From assembly GCA_965229335.1 (NCBI GenBank), contig OZ245874.1, positions 930,001-994,000 on the forward strand: 64,000 nucleotides of DNA. The letters run 5' to 3'. Below the pieces are notes generated by a model. The model ran no database searches, was not told the DNA's origin, and was given only the letters and a program-made list of their open reading frames with translations. Source of the stretch: JAFKFH01 sp017307375 (lineage in GTDB: Bacteria > Pseudomonadota > Alphaproteobacteria > Ferrovibrionales > Ferrovibrionaceae). Both the position numbers and the translations under genes were made by a program. Shown one piece after another: positions 1 to 8,851 of this stretch. Positions within the stretch are counted from its first letter, which is position 1, and every line of letters starts with the position of its first letter.

Positions 1-41
1 AAGCGGCCGATCTGAATGGCGTGGACGCAAGGTCCAGGCCG

Positions 42-1700
42 ATGACGCGGGAGGAGAAGAAGGTCATCCTGGCCTCCTCCCTCGGCACGATCTTCGAATG
101 GTACGACTTCTATCTCTACGGTTCGCTGGCCGCGATGATCGGGGCCCAGTTCTTCTCGGCCTTCCCGGAAGCGCAGCGGAACATCTTCGCGCTGCTGGCC
201 TTCGCCGCCGGCTTCCTGGTCCGCCCGTTCGGCGCGCTGGTCTTCGGCCGCGTCGGCGACCTGGTCGGCCGTAAGTATACCTTCCTGATCACCATCGTGA
301 TCATGGGCGCCTCGACCTTCCTGGTCGGCGTGCTGCCGAGCTATGCCACCATCGGCGTCGCCGCGCCGATCATCCTGATCGCGCTGCGCTGCCTGCAGGG
401 CCTGGCGCTGGGCGGCGAATACGGCGGCGCGGCCGTCTACGTGGCCGAGCATGCGCCGCACGGCCGCCGCGGCTTCTACACCTCGTGGATCCAGACGACG
501 GCGACGCTCGGCCTGCTGCTGTCGCTGCTGGTGATCCTGTTCGTCCGCGTCCAGGTCGGCGAGAAGGACTTCGCCGAGTGGGGCTGGCGCATTCCGTTCA
601 TCGTCTCGGTCCTGCTGCTGGCGATATCGGTGTGGATCCGTCTCCAGATGAACGAAAGCCCGGCCTTCCAGAAGATGAAGGCGGAAGGCAAGGGGTCGAA
701 GGCTCCGCTGTCGGAAGCGTTCGGCCAGTGGAAGAACGCGAAATGGGCGCTGCTGGCGCTGCTCGGCCTCGTCGCGGGCCAGGCGGTGGTCTGGTACACC
801 GGCCAGTTCTATGCGCTGTTCTTCCTGCAGTCGATCCTGAAGATCGACCTGTTCACCTCGAACGTGCTGATCGCGTGGTCGCTGATCCTCGGCACCGGCG
901 GCTTCATCCTGTTCGGCTCGCTGTCGGACCGCATCGGCCGCAAGCCGATCATCCTGGCCGGCTGCCTGATCGCGGCGGTCACCTACTTCCCGCTGTTCAA
1001 GTACCTGACGGCGACGGCCAACCCGACGCTCTACAAGGCGCAGACCGAGCGGCCGGTGGTCGTGACCGCCGACCCGAAGGATTGCTCGTTCCAGTTCAAC
1101 CCGACCGGCACGGCGAAGTTCACCTCGTCCTGCGACATCACCAAGGCGTTCCTGGCCTCCAACTCGGTCAGCTACACCACGGTCGACGGCCCGGCCGGCC
1201 AGCCCGCCAAGATCAAGGTCGGCGATACCGAAATCACCTCGGTGCCGGGCACGGCGCCGGCCGATCAGCTCGCGGCGTTCCGCGCCCAGCTCGGCGCGGC
1301 GATCACGGCCAACGGCTATCCGGCGGCCAACGATCCGGCCAAGGTGAAGGTGACGTCGTTCTTCGGCGTCTTCAACGGCCAGGCCTTCACCGCGGTCATC
1401 ATCCTGACGATCCTGGTGATCTACGTGACCATGGTCTACGGGCCGATCGCCGCGGCGCTGGTCGAACTGTTCCCGACCCGCATCCGCTATACCTCGATGT
1501 CGCTGCCCTATCACATCGGCAACGGTTGGTTCGGCGGCCTGCTGCCGGCGACGTCGTTCGCGATGGTGGCCCAGACCGGCGATATCTTCTACGGGCTGTG
1601 GTACCCGATCATCATTGCGGTGGCGACCGTGGTGATCGGCGCGCTGTTCGTCCCGGAAACCAAGGATCGCGACATCTTTACCTACGACGGCGAGAAATAA
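42..1700 (+). CDS. MFS transporter, metabolite:H+ symporter (MHS) family
   Basis: Inner-membrane secondary transporter of the major facilitator superfamily, of the type that imports organic acids, betaine or aromatic acids with protons. The N-terminal SLGTIFEWYDFYLYG is the hallmark of the MHS branch. Loop motifs GRVGDLVGRK (TM2-3) and GSLSDRIGRK (TM8-9) are present, as is RCLQGLALGGEYGG. About 12 membrane segments are predictable. A polar stretch of roughly 110 residues (about 330-440, containing two cysteines) interrupts the C-terminal half before the GQAFTAVIILTILVIY helix, making the protein longer than the usual 420-450 residues. I chose ATG 42; an in-frame GTG at 21 is possible, and the frame is open to the window edge, so a start upstream of the window cannot be excluded. 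It converges on the transketolase operon. The substrate cannot be read from sequence. Confidence 0.88.
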   Translation: MTREEKKVILASSLGTIFEWYDFYLYGSLAAMIGAQFFSAFPEAQRNIFALLAFAAGFLVRPFGALVFGRVGDLVGRKYTFLITIVIMGASTFLVGVLPSYATIGVAAPIILIALRCLQGLALGGEYGGAAVYVAEHAPHGRRGFYTSWIQTTATLGLLLSLLVILFVRVQVGEKDFAEWGWRIPFIVSVLLLAISVWIRLQMNESPAFQKMKAEGKGSKAPLSEAFGQWKNAKWALLALLGLVAGQAVVWYTGQFYALFFLQSILKIDLFTSNVLIAWSLILGTGGFILFGSLSDRIGRKPIILAGCLIAAVTYFPLFKYLTATANPTLYKAQTERPVVVTADPKDCSFQFNPTGTAKFTSSCDITKAFLASNSVSYTTVDGPAGQPAKIKVGDTEITSVPGTAPADQLAAFRAQLGAAITANGYPAANDPAKVKVTSFFGVFNGQAFTAVIILTILVIYVTMVYGPIAAALVELFPTRIRYTSMSLPYHIGNGWFGGLLPATSFAMVAQTGDIFYGLWYPIIIAVATVVIGALFVPETKDRDIFTYDGEK

Positions 1701-1729
1701 CGCTCGATCGATCCCGACCCACTGTCACC

Positions 1730-1762
1730 GGGGGGCGTGCGCCGCACGCCCCCCCCTTTTTT
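1730..1762 (+). terminator. Rho-independent terminator after the MFS gene
   Basis: GGGGGGCGTGC (1730-1740) pairs perfectly with GCACGCCCCCC (1744-1754) over a 3-nt loop, followed by a run of six T (1757-1762). It lies 30 nt after the MFS stop codon, between two convergent transcription units. Confidence 0.9.
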
Positions 1763-1787
1763 GTCCGGACAGCCGGTGAACGGCTGG

Positions 1788-2789
1788 TCAGTGTGGCAGC
1801 AATCCTTCGAAGGCCGCGCGGATCGCCGCAGTACTCAGGCCATACTTCTGGAACAGGTACTGGGCCGTGCCGCCTTCCGAGAAGACATCGCGGACACCGA
1901 GGCGGCCGAACGGCAACGCGATGCCGGCCTCGCTGATCACCTCGGCCACGGCCGCGCCCAGCCCGCCGATGACGCTGTGATTCTCCGCGACCAGCAGCGG
2001 CTTGCCCGCGCGCGCGATGGCGAGCACGCCATCCCGGTCCAGCGGCTTGACGGTATGCGCGTTGACGACGCCGACATCCAGTCCCGCGACGCGCAGGTCA
2101 TCTGCCGCCTCCAGGGCCAGCGCGACCATCACGCCGGATGCCAGGATGGTTCCGTCGGCCCCTGACGTGATCGGCTGCAGCTTGCCGAGCCGCGCACGCG
2201 GCGTGCCGGCTGGAATGCAAAGCGGCAGTTCGCCCCGCTTGATCCGCATGTAGACCGGCCCCCTGTGTTCGGCGATCGCCTCGACCAGATCGGCGACCTG
2301 GTCGCCATCGGCCGGTTCGACGACGATCATATTGGGCAAGGCGCGCATGATCGCCACGTCGTCGATCGCCTGATGCGTCGGGCCGCCGGGCGAGGTCAGC
2401 CCCGGCATGAAGCCGACCAGCTTGACGTTCACGTTCGGATAGGCGATCTGCAGGGCGACCTGGTCGAGGGATCGGCGGGTGGCGAAAACCGAGAAGGTGT
2501 TGACGAAGGGGATGTCGCCTTCGCGCGCCATGCCCGACGCGGCGCACATGACGTTGGCTTCGGCCACGCCGAAATTGAAGAAGCGTTCCGGAATCCGGTC
2601 GCGGAACATGTCGGTCTCGGTCGGGCCGGTCAGGTCGGCGCCGAGGCAGACGACATCGGGGTTGCGCTGCGCCAGGGCGACCAGCGCCTGGCCATACGCC
2701 TTCATCTTCAGCGGCGTTCCCTGGCGCCAGATCGGCGCCGATTTCGCGATGGTGATGCCCGGTAGCGCGCGCGGTGCACTCGTTGACAT
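1788..2789 (-). CDS. Two-subunit transketolase, C-terminal subunit
   Basis: Carries the pyrimidine-binding domain (about residues 25-190) and the C-terminal domain (about 205-325) of transketolase; the diphosphate-binding half is the separate gene upstream. FNFGVAEANV (about residues 69-78) contains the glutamate that activates thiamine diphosphate in the family. At 333 residues it fits the C-terminal half of split transketolases. Start ATG 2789 has GGGAG nine bases upstream and lies 4 nt after the N-subunit stop, so the two are co-translated. In known systems split transketolases often serve dedicated pathways such as apiose, sulfosugar or aminocyclitol metabolism rather than the pentose phosphate pathway. 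Here the operon adds a class III aminotransferase and a peptide-type importer, which suggests a dedicated substrate (inference). Confidence 0.9.
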   Translation of the reverse strand: MSTSAPRALPGITIAKSAPIWRQGTPLKMKAYGQALVALAQRNPDVVCLGADLTGPTETDMFRDRIPERFFNFGVAEANVMCAASGMAREGDIPFVNTFSVFATRRSLDQVALQIAYPNVNVKLVGFMPGLTSPGGPTHQAIDDVAIMRALPNMIVVEPADGDQVADLVEAIAEHRGPVYMRIKRGELPLCIPAGTPRARLGKLQPITSGADGTILASGVMVALALEAADDLRVAGLDVGVVNAHTVKPLDRDGVLAIARAGKPLLVAENHSVIGGLGAAVAEVISEAGIALPFGRLGVRDVFSEGGTAQYLFQKYGLSTAAIRAAFEGLLPH

Positions 2790-2793
2790 GTTT

Positions 2794-3627
2794 TCAGGCT
2801 CCCAGTTCGGCCAGGGCGCGCTCGGCCGCCTCGGGCGGCAGCTTCAGGAAATGGCTGTAGGTGCCGGCCAGGAACGAAACCCCATGGCCCGGCACGGTCG
2901 TCGCGACGATCGCGGTGGGTCGCGTCGTTTCCTGGCGCGCCTCATGCAGCGCGCCCAGGATCTGCGGGATCGAGTTTCCATCGATGCTGAGCGTGTTCCA
3001 GCCGAAGGCCCGCCATTTCGCCGCGATGTCGCCCATGTCGATGACGGAATCGGTGCGGCCGTCGACCTGCATGTTGTTGACGTCGATGAAGGCGCAGACA
3101 TTGGCCAGCTTGAAGCTTGCGACCGCCATGGCCGCTTCCCAGGTCTGGCCCTCCTGCAGTTCGCCATCGCCGATCACGACATAGACGCGGGACGGCAGGC
3201 GGCGGCGACGCAGGGCGAGCGCCTTGCCGAGGGCGACGGAGAGGCCCATGCCCAGCGAGCCGCAGGTCGCCTCGACGCCCGGCAGGCGTTCCGAGGCGAT
3301 GATCTCCATCGGGCTGCCGTCGCGCCCGTATTCCTCCATCAGCTCCATCGGCATGCAGCCGCTCTCGGCGAGGGCGGCGAACAGGCCGACGCCGTAATGG
3401 GCGGGCGACAGAATGAACTGGTCGCGCTCGGTCCAGTCGAGTTCGTCCGGCCGGTAGGCCATCTCATGAAAATAGAGCGCGGCCAGGATGTCGGCGCAGC
3501 CGAGACCCTGGCCGGCATAGCCTTCGCCCAGCGGGGCGACCATCCGGATGACATGGCGGCGCAGGCGGCGCGCCTTGGCCTCGAGCGCCGCCGGGGGCAG
3601 GCCGAGGCCGCGGGGGGAAATCGACAT
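2794..3627 (-). CDS. Two-subunit transketolase, N-terminal subunit
   Basis: A 277-residue thiamine-diphosphate-binding half transketolase. The diphosphate/Mg motif begins GDGELQEGQTWEA and continues to IDVNNMQVDG, spanning about 30 residues as in the family. LSPAHYGVGLFA and GSLGMGLSVALGKAL are standard transketolase N-domain blocks. ATG 3627 is preceded by AAGGAAC. The reading frame stays open far upstream, but that extension is the antisense/out-of-frame shadow of the aminotransferase gene. It is 23 nt downstream of the aminotransferase stop and 4 nt upstream of the C-subunit gene. Together the two subunits would make one functional enzyme that transfers a two-carbon ketol unit; donor and acceptor are unknown. 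Confidence 0.9.
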   Translation of the reverse strand: MSISPRGLGLPPAALEAKARRLRRHVIRMVAPLGEGYAGQGLGCADILAALYFHEMAYRPDELDWTERDQFILSPAHYGVGLFAALAESGCMPMELMEEYGRDGSPMEIIASERLPGVEATCGSLGMGLSVALGKALALRRRRLPSRVYVVIGDGELQEGQTWEAAMAVASFKLANVCAFIDVNNMQVDGRTDSVIDMGDIAAKWRAFGWNTLSIDGNSIPQILGALHEARQETTRPTAIVATTVPGHGVSFLAGTYSHFLKLPPEAAERALAELGA

Positions 3628-3650
3628 CTGATGTTCCTTGATGGCGGGCG

Positions 3651-4985
3651 TCAGTGACCTTGGTTCGACACGGTCTCGCGCAGGGCGGCTTCGAGACGGT
3701 CGAGCCCTTCCCGGGCATCCTCGTCCGACAGCACCAGCGGCGGAGCGAGGCGCACGACGTTGGACAGCGAACCCGAGGGCGGCAGGACGATCAGCCCGTG
3801 TCTGGCGGCAGCGGCGACGACACGAAGCGCCCGGTCCGCGTCCGGTGCCTTCGAGAGGTGGTTGTCGACGAGTTCGATGCCCATCGACAGGCCCATGCCG
3901 CGTGCATCGCCCACGCCCGGAATTTCCTTCATCCATGCGGCGAAGCGGCCGTGGAAGACCGTGGTCAGATGCTTCGCGCGATCGACCAGCCCCTCGCTGT
4001 CGATGACGTCGAGCGTCGCAAGGCAGGCGGCGCAGGCCAGCGGGTTGCCGCCGTAGGTCGAGGAGAGGACCCCGGCCGGCAGCGCGTCGAACAGGTCGTG
4101 GCGGCCGATCACCGCGCTCATCGGCACGCCGCTGGCAATTCCCTTCGCGACGCACAGCAGGTCGGGTTCGAAGCCATGGCCCTGGAAGGCGAAGAAGTTT
4201 CCGGTGCGGCCGAATGCCGACTGGACCTCGTCCATGATCACCAGGGCGTCGAGCTTGTCGGCAAGCCGGCGCAGCCGCGTCCAGAAGACCGGTGGTGCCA
4301 CATGCGCGCCGCCGGCGCCAAGGAACGGCTCGATGATGATGGCCGCGACCTGGCCGATCGAGTTGATGCGGATCACCTCCTCGGCCATGTCCATGCACAG
4401 ATTGGCCCACTGGTCGACATCGAACTCGGCCGGCCGGCGATAGCCGTTCGGGAACGGCACGACGATCGAGCCCGGAACCGTCGGCCCGACCAGCCGCCGG
4501 GTGCCCGGCATGCCGGACAACGACGAGGTGCCGATCGACTTGCCGTGAAAGGCTTCCGAGAAAGAGACGATCTCGAATCGTTTGGTCGCGGCCTTGGCGA
4601 TCTTCACGGCGCTGTCGATGCATTCGGCGCCGGTGGTGCACAGCGCCACGGCATCGAACCGCCCGCCGGCGTAGCCCAGCAGCCGCCTGGCGACTTCTGC
4701 CCGCAGCGGATGCGGGGCGTCATAGCAGTTCAGCAACCTGGCGGCCTGTTCCTGAATCGCCTTGACCACCGTCGGATGGCAGTGGCCGGTGTTGGCGACC
4801 AGCACGCCCGAGGTGAAGTCGATGAATTCCCGGCCTTCGACATCGCGGATGCGGGCGCCCCGGGCGCTCTCCCACACGATCGAATCGTGGCCCGGCGCCA
4901 GCGACCACAGGCTGGCCGCTTCGGCGGCCCGATACTCGTCGGAACGCCCTTGGCGCGGCGTCGTCATTGCATCCAATCCATTCAT
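3651..4985 (-). CDS. Class III PLP-dependent aminotransferase
   Basis: Fold-type I aminotransferase of the omega/4-aminobutyrate type, moving an amino group from an amine or omega-amino acid to a keto acid. Visible family blocks are GREFIDFTSGVLVANTGHCHP near the N terminus, SFSEAFHGKS, the PLP-contacting Asp in LVIMDEVQSAFGRTG, the Schiff-base lysine in CVAKGIASG, and STYGGNPLACAA. I chose ATG 4985 (444 residues), which has AGGAT nine bases upstream. An in-frame ATG at 5033 would overlap the upstream ATPase gene by 26 nt. It is placed between ABC-transporter and transketolase genes, so it likely deaminates the imported compound or a product of it before or after the transketolase step (inference). 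Confidence 0.9.
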   Translation of the reverse strand: MNGLDAMTTPRQGRSDEYRAAEAASLWSLAPGHDSIVWESARGARIRDVEGREFIDFTSGVLVANTGHCHPTVVKAIQEQAARLLNCYDAPHPLRAEVARRLLGYAGGRFDAVALCTTGAECIDSAVKIAKAATKRFEIVSFSEAFHGKSIGTSSLSGMPGTRRLVGPTVPGSIVVPFPNGYRRPAEFDVDQWANLCMDMAEEVIRINSIGQVAAIIIEPFLGAGGAHVAPPVFWTRLRRLADKLDALVIMDEVQSAFGRTGNFFAFQGHGFEPDLLCVAKGIASGVPMSAVIGRHDLFDALPAGVLSSTYGGNPLACAACLATLDVIDSEGLVDRAKHLTTVFHGRFAAWMKEIPGVGDARGMGLSMGIELVDNHLSKAPDADRALRVVAAAARHGLIVLPPSGSLSNVVRLAPPLVLSDEDAREGLDRLEAALRETVSNQGH

Positions 4986-5007
4986 TTTCACTATCCTGGG
5001 AGGTGGG

Positions 5008-5967
5008 TCAGGCGACCAGGTGGCAGGCGACATGATGGTCGCCGCCGACCGGCCTGAACTTGGGTGTCTCGACGCGGCAGCGCGGCTCGGCCAGCGGGCA
5101 GCGGCTGGCGAACCGGCAGCCGGCGGGCGGGTCGATCAGGCTGGGCGGTTCGCCCTGCAGCATCTGCCGCGGTTTGGCCGCACCCTTCACCCGCGGTACC
5201 GCGTCGAGTAGCGCGCGGGTATAGGGATGCAGCGGATTTTCATAGAGCGCCTTGCGGGATGCGATTTCCACCAGGCTGCCGGCATACATCACCGCAACGC
5301 GGGTCGAGACGCTGCGGACCACCGCCAGATCATGCGCGATGAACAGATAGCTGAGGCCGAATTCACGCTGCAGGTCCATCAGCAGGTTGACCACCTGGGC
5401 CTGCATTGAGACGTCCAGCGCCGAGACCGCCTCGTCGCAGACGATGAAGTCGGGCTTCAGCGCCAGGGCGCGGGCGATGACGATGCGCTGGCGCTGGCCG
5501 CCCGAGAATTCGTGCGGGTAACGTTCGGCCGAACTGCGCGGCAATCCGACCATGTCCAGCAAGTCGCCGATCCGGGCCAGGCGCGTGCGGCGATCGAGGC
5601 CGCCGGCGATGTCCAGCGGCTCGGCGATCGCGTCACCGACCTGCATGCGGGGATTCAGCGCCGCATGCGGATCCTGGAAGACGAATTGCAGCCGGCGGCG
5701 GACCGCGGCGAGATTGGCCTTGCCGCCGCTGCCGGTGATGTCGCGGCCGAACAGGCTGATCCGTCCGCTGGTCGCCGGGTAGACCCCGACCAGCATCCGG
5801 CCGATGGTCGACTTGCCCGAGCCCGATTCGCCGACCAGGCCCAGCGTCTCCTCGGCTGCAATCGAGAACGAGACGTCGCTGACCGCGTGCAGCAGCTGCG
5901 GTCGTCGCGATCCCCGGCCCAGCGCGAACGTCTTCGAAACCTCGGCGAGTTCGACGATCGGGTTCAC
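5008..5967 (-). CDS. Peptide/nickel-type ABC transporter ATP-binding protein (DppF/OppF type)
   Basis: Cytoplasmic ATPase subunit of the importer. Walker A is GESGSGKST (about residue 45), the Q-loop is in FVFQDPHAALNPR, the signature is SGGQRQR, and Walker B is DFIVCDEAVSALDVS. The C-terminal oligopeptide-transporter extension carries the cysteine cluster typical of Opp/Dpp ATPases (GCRFASRCPLAEPRC). ATG 5967 overlaps the stop of the preceding ATPase gene by 4 nt (ATGA), indicating translational coupling. The Walker B glutamate is kept as DEA. The second, non-identical ATPase gene next to it means a heterodimeric motor. Confidence 0.93.
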   Translation of the reverse strand: MNPIVELAEVSKTFALGRGSRRPQLLHAVSDVSFSIAAEETLGLVGESGSGKSTIGRMLVGVYPATSGRISLFGRDITGSGGKANLAAVRRRLQFVFQDPHAALNPRMQVGDAIAEPLDIAGGLDRRTRLARIGDLLDMVGLPRSSAERYPHEFSGGQRQRIVIARALALKPDFIVCDEAVSALDVSMQAQVVNLLMDLQREFGLSYLFIAHDLAVVRSVSTRVAVMYAGSLVEIASRKALYENPLHPYTRALLDAVPRVKGAAKPRQMLQGEPPSLIDPPAGCRFASRCPLAEPRCRVETPKFRPVGGDHHVACHLVA

Positions 5968-6965
5968 GACCGACCTCCGATCATCCCCTGCCGTTCAGCA
6001 CGCGGCGGACAGCGCGTCTGCCTGAGGTCGCCCAGGTCGATCATCGCGGGGGCCTCGCTACGGCATGACTCGAGTGCCTCGGGACAGCGCGGATGGAACC
6101 GGCAGCCGGGTACCATCCGGGCGGCGTCGGGGATCGAGCCCGGGATCGTCGCCAGCCTGTCGACATCCCGGTCGATGTTCGGGATCGCCCGCAGCAGGCC
6201 GCTGGTATAGGGATGCATCGGGGCATCGAACAGGCCGTCGCCCACGGCTTGCTCGACCACCTGGCCTGCATACATCACGGCGATCTTGTCGGTGAATTCG
6301 GAAATCACCCCCATGTCGTGCGAAATCAGGATCACCGACATGCCGAGTTCTTCCCGCAGGTCGCGCAGCAGATTGAGAATCTGGGCCTGCACCGTCACGT
6401 CCAGGGCCGTCGTCGGCTCATCCGCGATCAGGATCTTGGGCCGGCAGGCGATCGCCATCGCGATCATGACCCGCTGCCGCATGCCGCCCGACAGGCGGTG
6501 CGGGTATTCGGCGACCCGGCGCCGCGCATCCGGGATGCGGACCATGTCCAACAGGCCAACGGCCTTGGCCAGCGCATCGGCGCGGTTCAGGCCCTGGTGA
6601 ATCCGCAGCGTCTCGCCGATCTGCTCGCCGATCGTCAGCACCGGGTTCAGCGACGACATCGGGTCCTGGAAGATCATCGCGATCTCGCTGCCGCGAATGC
6701 GGGCCAGTTCGCCCGGCGCGACGGCCAGAAGGTCGCGGCCCTGATAGAGAATCCGGCCGGAGGCGATGCGCGTCGATTTCGGCGGATGCAGCCGCAGGAT
6801 GCTCAGCGCCGTGACGCTCTTGCCGCTTCCCGACTCGCCGACGATGCCGAGACATTGCCGCGGGGCCAGCGTCAGGTCGACATCGCGAATCGCCGTGATC
6901 CAGCGACCGCCGCTGCGGAATTCGACAGTGAGGCCGCTGATCTCGAGGATGTTGCTCTCGCTCAT
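5964..6965 (-). CDS. Peptide/nickel-type ABC transporter ATP-binding protein (DppD/OppD type)
   Basis: Second ATPase subunit of the same importer, 333 residues. Walker A is GESGSGKSV, the Q-loop region is IFQDPMSSLNPVLTIGEQ, the signature is LSGGMRQRV, and Walker B is KILIADEPTTALDVT. The C-terminal extension has GCRFHPRCPEALESC, the conserved Cys cluster that in characterised Dpp-type ATPases binds an iron-sulfur cluster. The start lies one base after the permease stop, within a fully packed operon. Order D-then-F matches classical dpp/opp operons. Confidence 0.93.
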   Translation of the reverse strand: MSESNILEISGLTVEFRSGGRWITAIRDVDLTLAPRQCLGIVGESGSGKSVTALSILRLHPPKSTRIASGRILYQGRDLLAVAPGELARIRGSEIAMIFQDPMSSLNPVLTIGEQIGETLRIHQGLNRADALAKAVGLLDMVRIPDARRRVAEYPHRLSGGMRQRVMIAMAIACRPKILIADEPTTALDVTVQAQILNLLRDLREELGMSVILISHDMGVISEFTDKIAVMYAGQVVEQAVGDGLFDAPMHPYTSGLLRAIPNIDRDVDRLATIPGSIPDAARMVPGCRFHPRCPEALESCRSEAPAMIDLGDLRQTRCPPRAERQGMIGGRS

Positions 6966-6966
6966 C

Positions 6967-7854
6967 TCAGCCCTCGATCTTCAGGCGCGGGTCAAGGACG
7001 TCGCGCAGGCCGTCGCCCAGGAGATTCATGCCGAGCGCGGCGAGGCTGATGCCGATACCCGGGAACAGCATGATCCACCACGCCTCGACCGCGTAGTCGC
7101 GCCCTTCGGCGATGATGTTTCCCCAGCTGGGTGTCGGCGGCGGCGGGCCGATGCCGAGAAAGCTCAGCGCCGCCTCGGCCAGGATGGCGTAGGCGAAGAC
7201 GAAGGTGAGCTGGACCAGCAGCGGGCCGATGCTGTTGGGCAGGATGTGGCGCCAGACGATCCTGAGGCCGCTGGCGCCGCTGATCTTCGCCGCCTGGACA
7301 TAGTCGAGCTCGCGCACCACCAGGGCGGAAGCCCTGACGATCCGGGCGGTGCGCGGAATGTAGGAGACGGACAGCGCGATGATGACGCTGTGGACCTGCG
7401 GGCCCAACGCCGCGTTCACGCCGATCGCCAGCAGGATCGGGGGAAATGCCAGCAGGGCGTCCATGACGCGCATCACCAGCGAATCGATGGCACGCACATA
7501 GCCCGACAGGACGCCGAAGAAGGTCCCCGCGATGCCCGAGAGCACGGCGACCCACAGGCCGATCCACAACGACAGCTGGGCGCCGTAGATGAAGCGGGAA
7601 AAGACATCCCGGCCGAAGCCGTCGGTTCCCATCAGGAAGCGTTCGGACGGCGGGCGGAACCGGAATCGCATCTGCATCGCCGTCGGATCGGTCTTGACCA
7701 GCAGCGGGCCGAAGGCTGCGACGACGACGAGCAGCAGGGTGATGCCGAACCCGATCCTGAACGAGCGATGCCGGAACAGGCGGATCGCCATTTTCCAGGC
7801 GCGGTGCCGCCAGGTCGGCGGATCCGTCGCGAAGTCGAGCGCGGCGTCAGTCAT
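6967..7854 (-). CDS. Peptide-type ABC transporter permease (DppC/OppC type)
   Basis: Inner-membrane permease of the BPD_transp_1 fold with six membrane helices: one N-terminal (FRIGFGITLLLVVVAAFGPLL) and five in the core. The N-terminal OppC signature region includes FLMGTDGFGRDVFSR, and the EAA loop reads EAALSFLGIGPPPPTPSWGN. Its start overlaps the DppB-type stop by 8 nt. It pairs with that permease to form the channel. The specificity lies mainly in the binding protein. Confidence 0.93.
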   Translation of the reverse strand: MTDAALDFATDPPTWRHRAWKMAIRLFRHRSFRIGFGITLLLVVVAAFGPLLVKTDPTAMQMRFRFRPPSERFLMGTDGFGRDVFSRFIYGAQLSLWIGLWVAVLSGIAGTFFGVLSGYVRAIDSLVMRVMDALLAFPPILLAIGVNAALGPQVHSVIIALSVSYIPRTARIVRASALVVRELDYVQAAKISGASGLRIVWRHILPNSIGPLLVQLTFVFAYAILAEAALSFLGIGPPPPTPSWGNIIAEGRDYAVEAWWIMLFPGIGISLAALGMNLLGDGLRDVLDPRLKIEG

Positions 7855-8791
7855 AGCGCACCCGGGGATCGACGATCAGATAGAGGATGTCGGTGGCGAT
7901 GTTGATCAGGACGAAGATGAAGCCGAACAGCAGCAGCGTTCCCTGGACGAGGGGGTAGTCGCGCGTCAGCACGGCCTGGACCACCAGTCGCCCGACCCCG
8001 GGCAGCGCGAACACCTGCTCGACGATGACCGAGCCGCCGATCAGCAGGCTGAAGATGTAACCCACGACCGTCAGAACGGCGATCAGGGTGTTGCGGAACG
8101 CGTGTTTCCACAGCACGACCGATTCGACCACGCCCTTGGCCCGGGCGGTGCGAATGAAATCCTGGTCGAGGACGTCCAGCATCGCCGATCGTGTCATCCG
8201 GGCCAGGAAGCCGATCTGGAACAGCGCCAGGACGATCGCCGGCTGGATCAGGGCCAGCAGCCAGGGGACAAAACCCTCGCTCAGCGGGACGTAGCCCGCC
8301 GACGGCAGCCATCCCAGCGTGACGCTGAACAGGATCACCGACAGGATCGCGATCCAGAAGGTGGGTACCGACACGCCGATCAGGGCGACCGCCATGGCGA
8401 CGGCGTCGAGCCAGCTGTCGCGCGCATAGGCCGCGACCACGCCCAGCATGATGCCGGCAGGCACGGTGATCAGCAGCGATATCGCCGCCAGCGACAGGCT
8501 GACCGGCAGGCGTTCGGCCACGGCCGAAACCACGGTCTGGTTGAGCTGGAGCGACGAGCCGAGATCGCCCTGCGCGAGATGCAGCAGCCAGGTCCCGAGC
8601 TGTCGGACGAGCGGCTGATCGAGATTGAGCCGTTGCCGGATCTCCTGGATGGCCTGGGGCGTCGCCCCTTCGCCGGCCATCAGCACGGCCGGATCGCCCG
8701 GCAGCAGCTGCATCAGCAGGAACGCCAGCACCGCGATGATCAGCAGGATCGGCACGGCATGTGCCAATCGGAAGGTAATTAGTCTCAGCAT
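7847..8791 (-). CDS. Peptide-type ABC transporter permease (DppB/OppB type)
   Basis: First permease of the importer, 314 residues with six predicted helices. The N-terminal block LITFRLAHAVPILLIIAVLAF and MQLLPGDPAVLM is typical of DppB, and the EAA-type loop lies near GGSVIVEQVFALPGVGRL. It is separated from the binding-protein gene by 60 nt containing a strong hairpin, and overlaps the next permease by 8 nt. Confidence 0.93.
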   Translation of the reverse strand: MLRLITFRLAHAVPILLIIAVLAFLLMQLLPGDPAVLMAGEGATPQAIQEIRQRLNLDQPLVRQLGTWLLHLAQGDLGSSLQLNQTVVSAVAERLPVSLSLAAISLLITVPAGIMLGVVAAYARDSWLDAVAMAVALIGVSVPTFWIAILSVILFSVTLGWLPSAGYVPLSEGFVPWLLALIQPAIVLALFQIGFLARMTRSAMLDVLDQDFIRTARAKGVVESVVLWKHAFRNTLIAVLTVVGYIFSLLIGGSVIVEQVFALPGVGRLVVQAVLTRDYPLVQGTLLLFGFIFVLINIATDILYLIVDPRVRYD

Positions 8792-8818
8792 GTACGATGC
8801 GCCCCCGGCTTGATGTGA

Positions 8819-8844
8819 GGGGCAGCGCCGCCGGGCGCCGCCCC
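8819..8844 (-). other. Intercistronic hairpin between binding-protein and permease genes
   Basis: In the minus-strand transcript, an 11-bp stem forms between 8844-8834 and 8829-8819 (GGGGCGGCGCC with GGCGCTGCCCC, one G-U pair) over a 4-nt loop. There is no T run, so it is not a full terminator. Such hairpins after a binding-protein gene commonly stabilise the upstream mRNA, or partly terminate, so that more binding protein than permease is made (inference). Confidence 0.6.
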
Positions 8845-8851
8845 CGACCTG

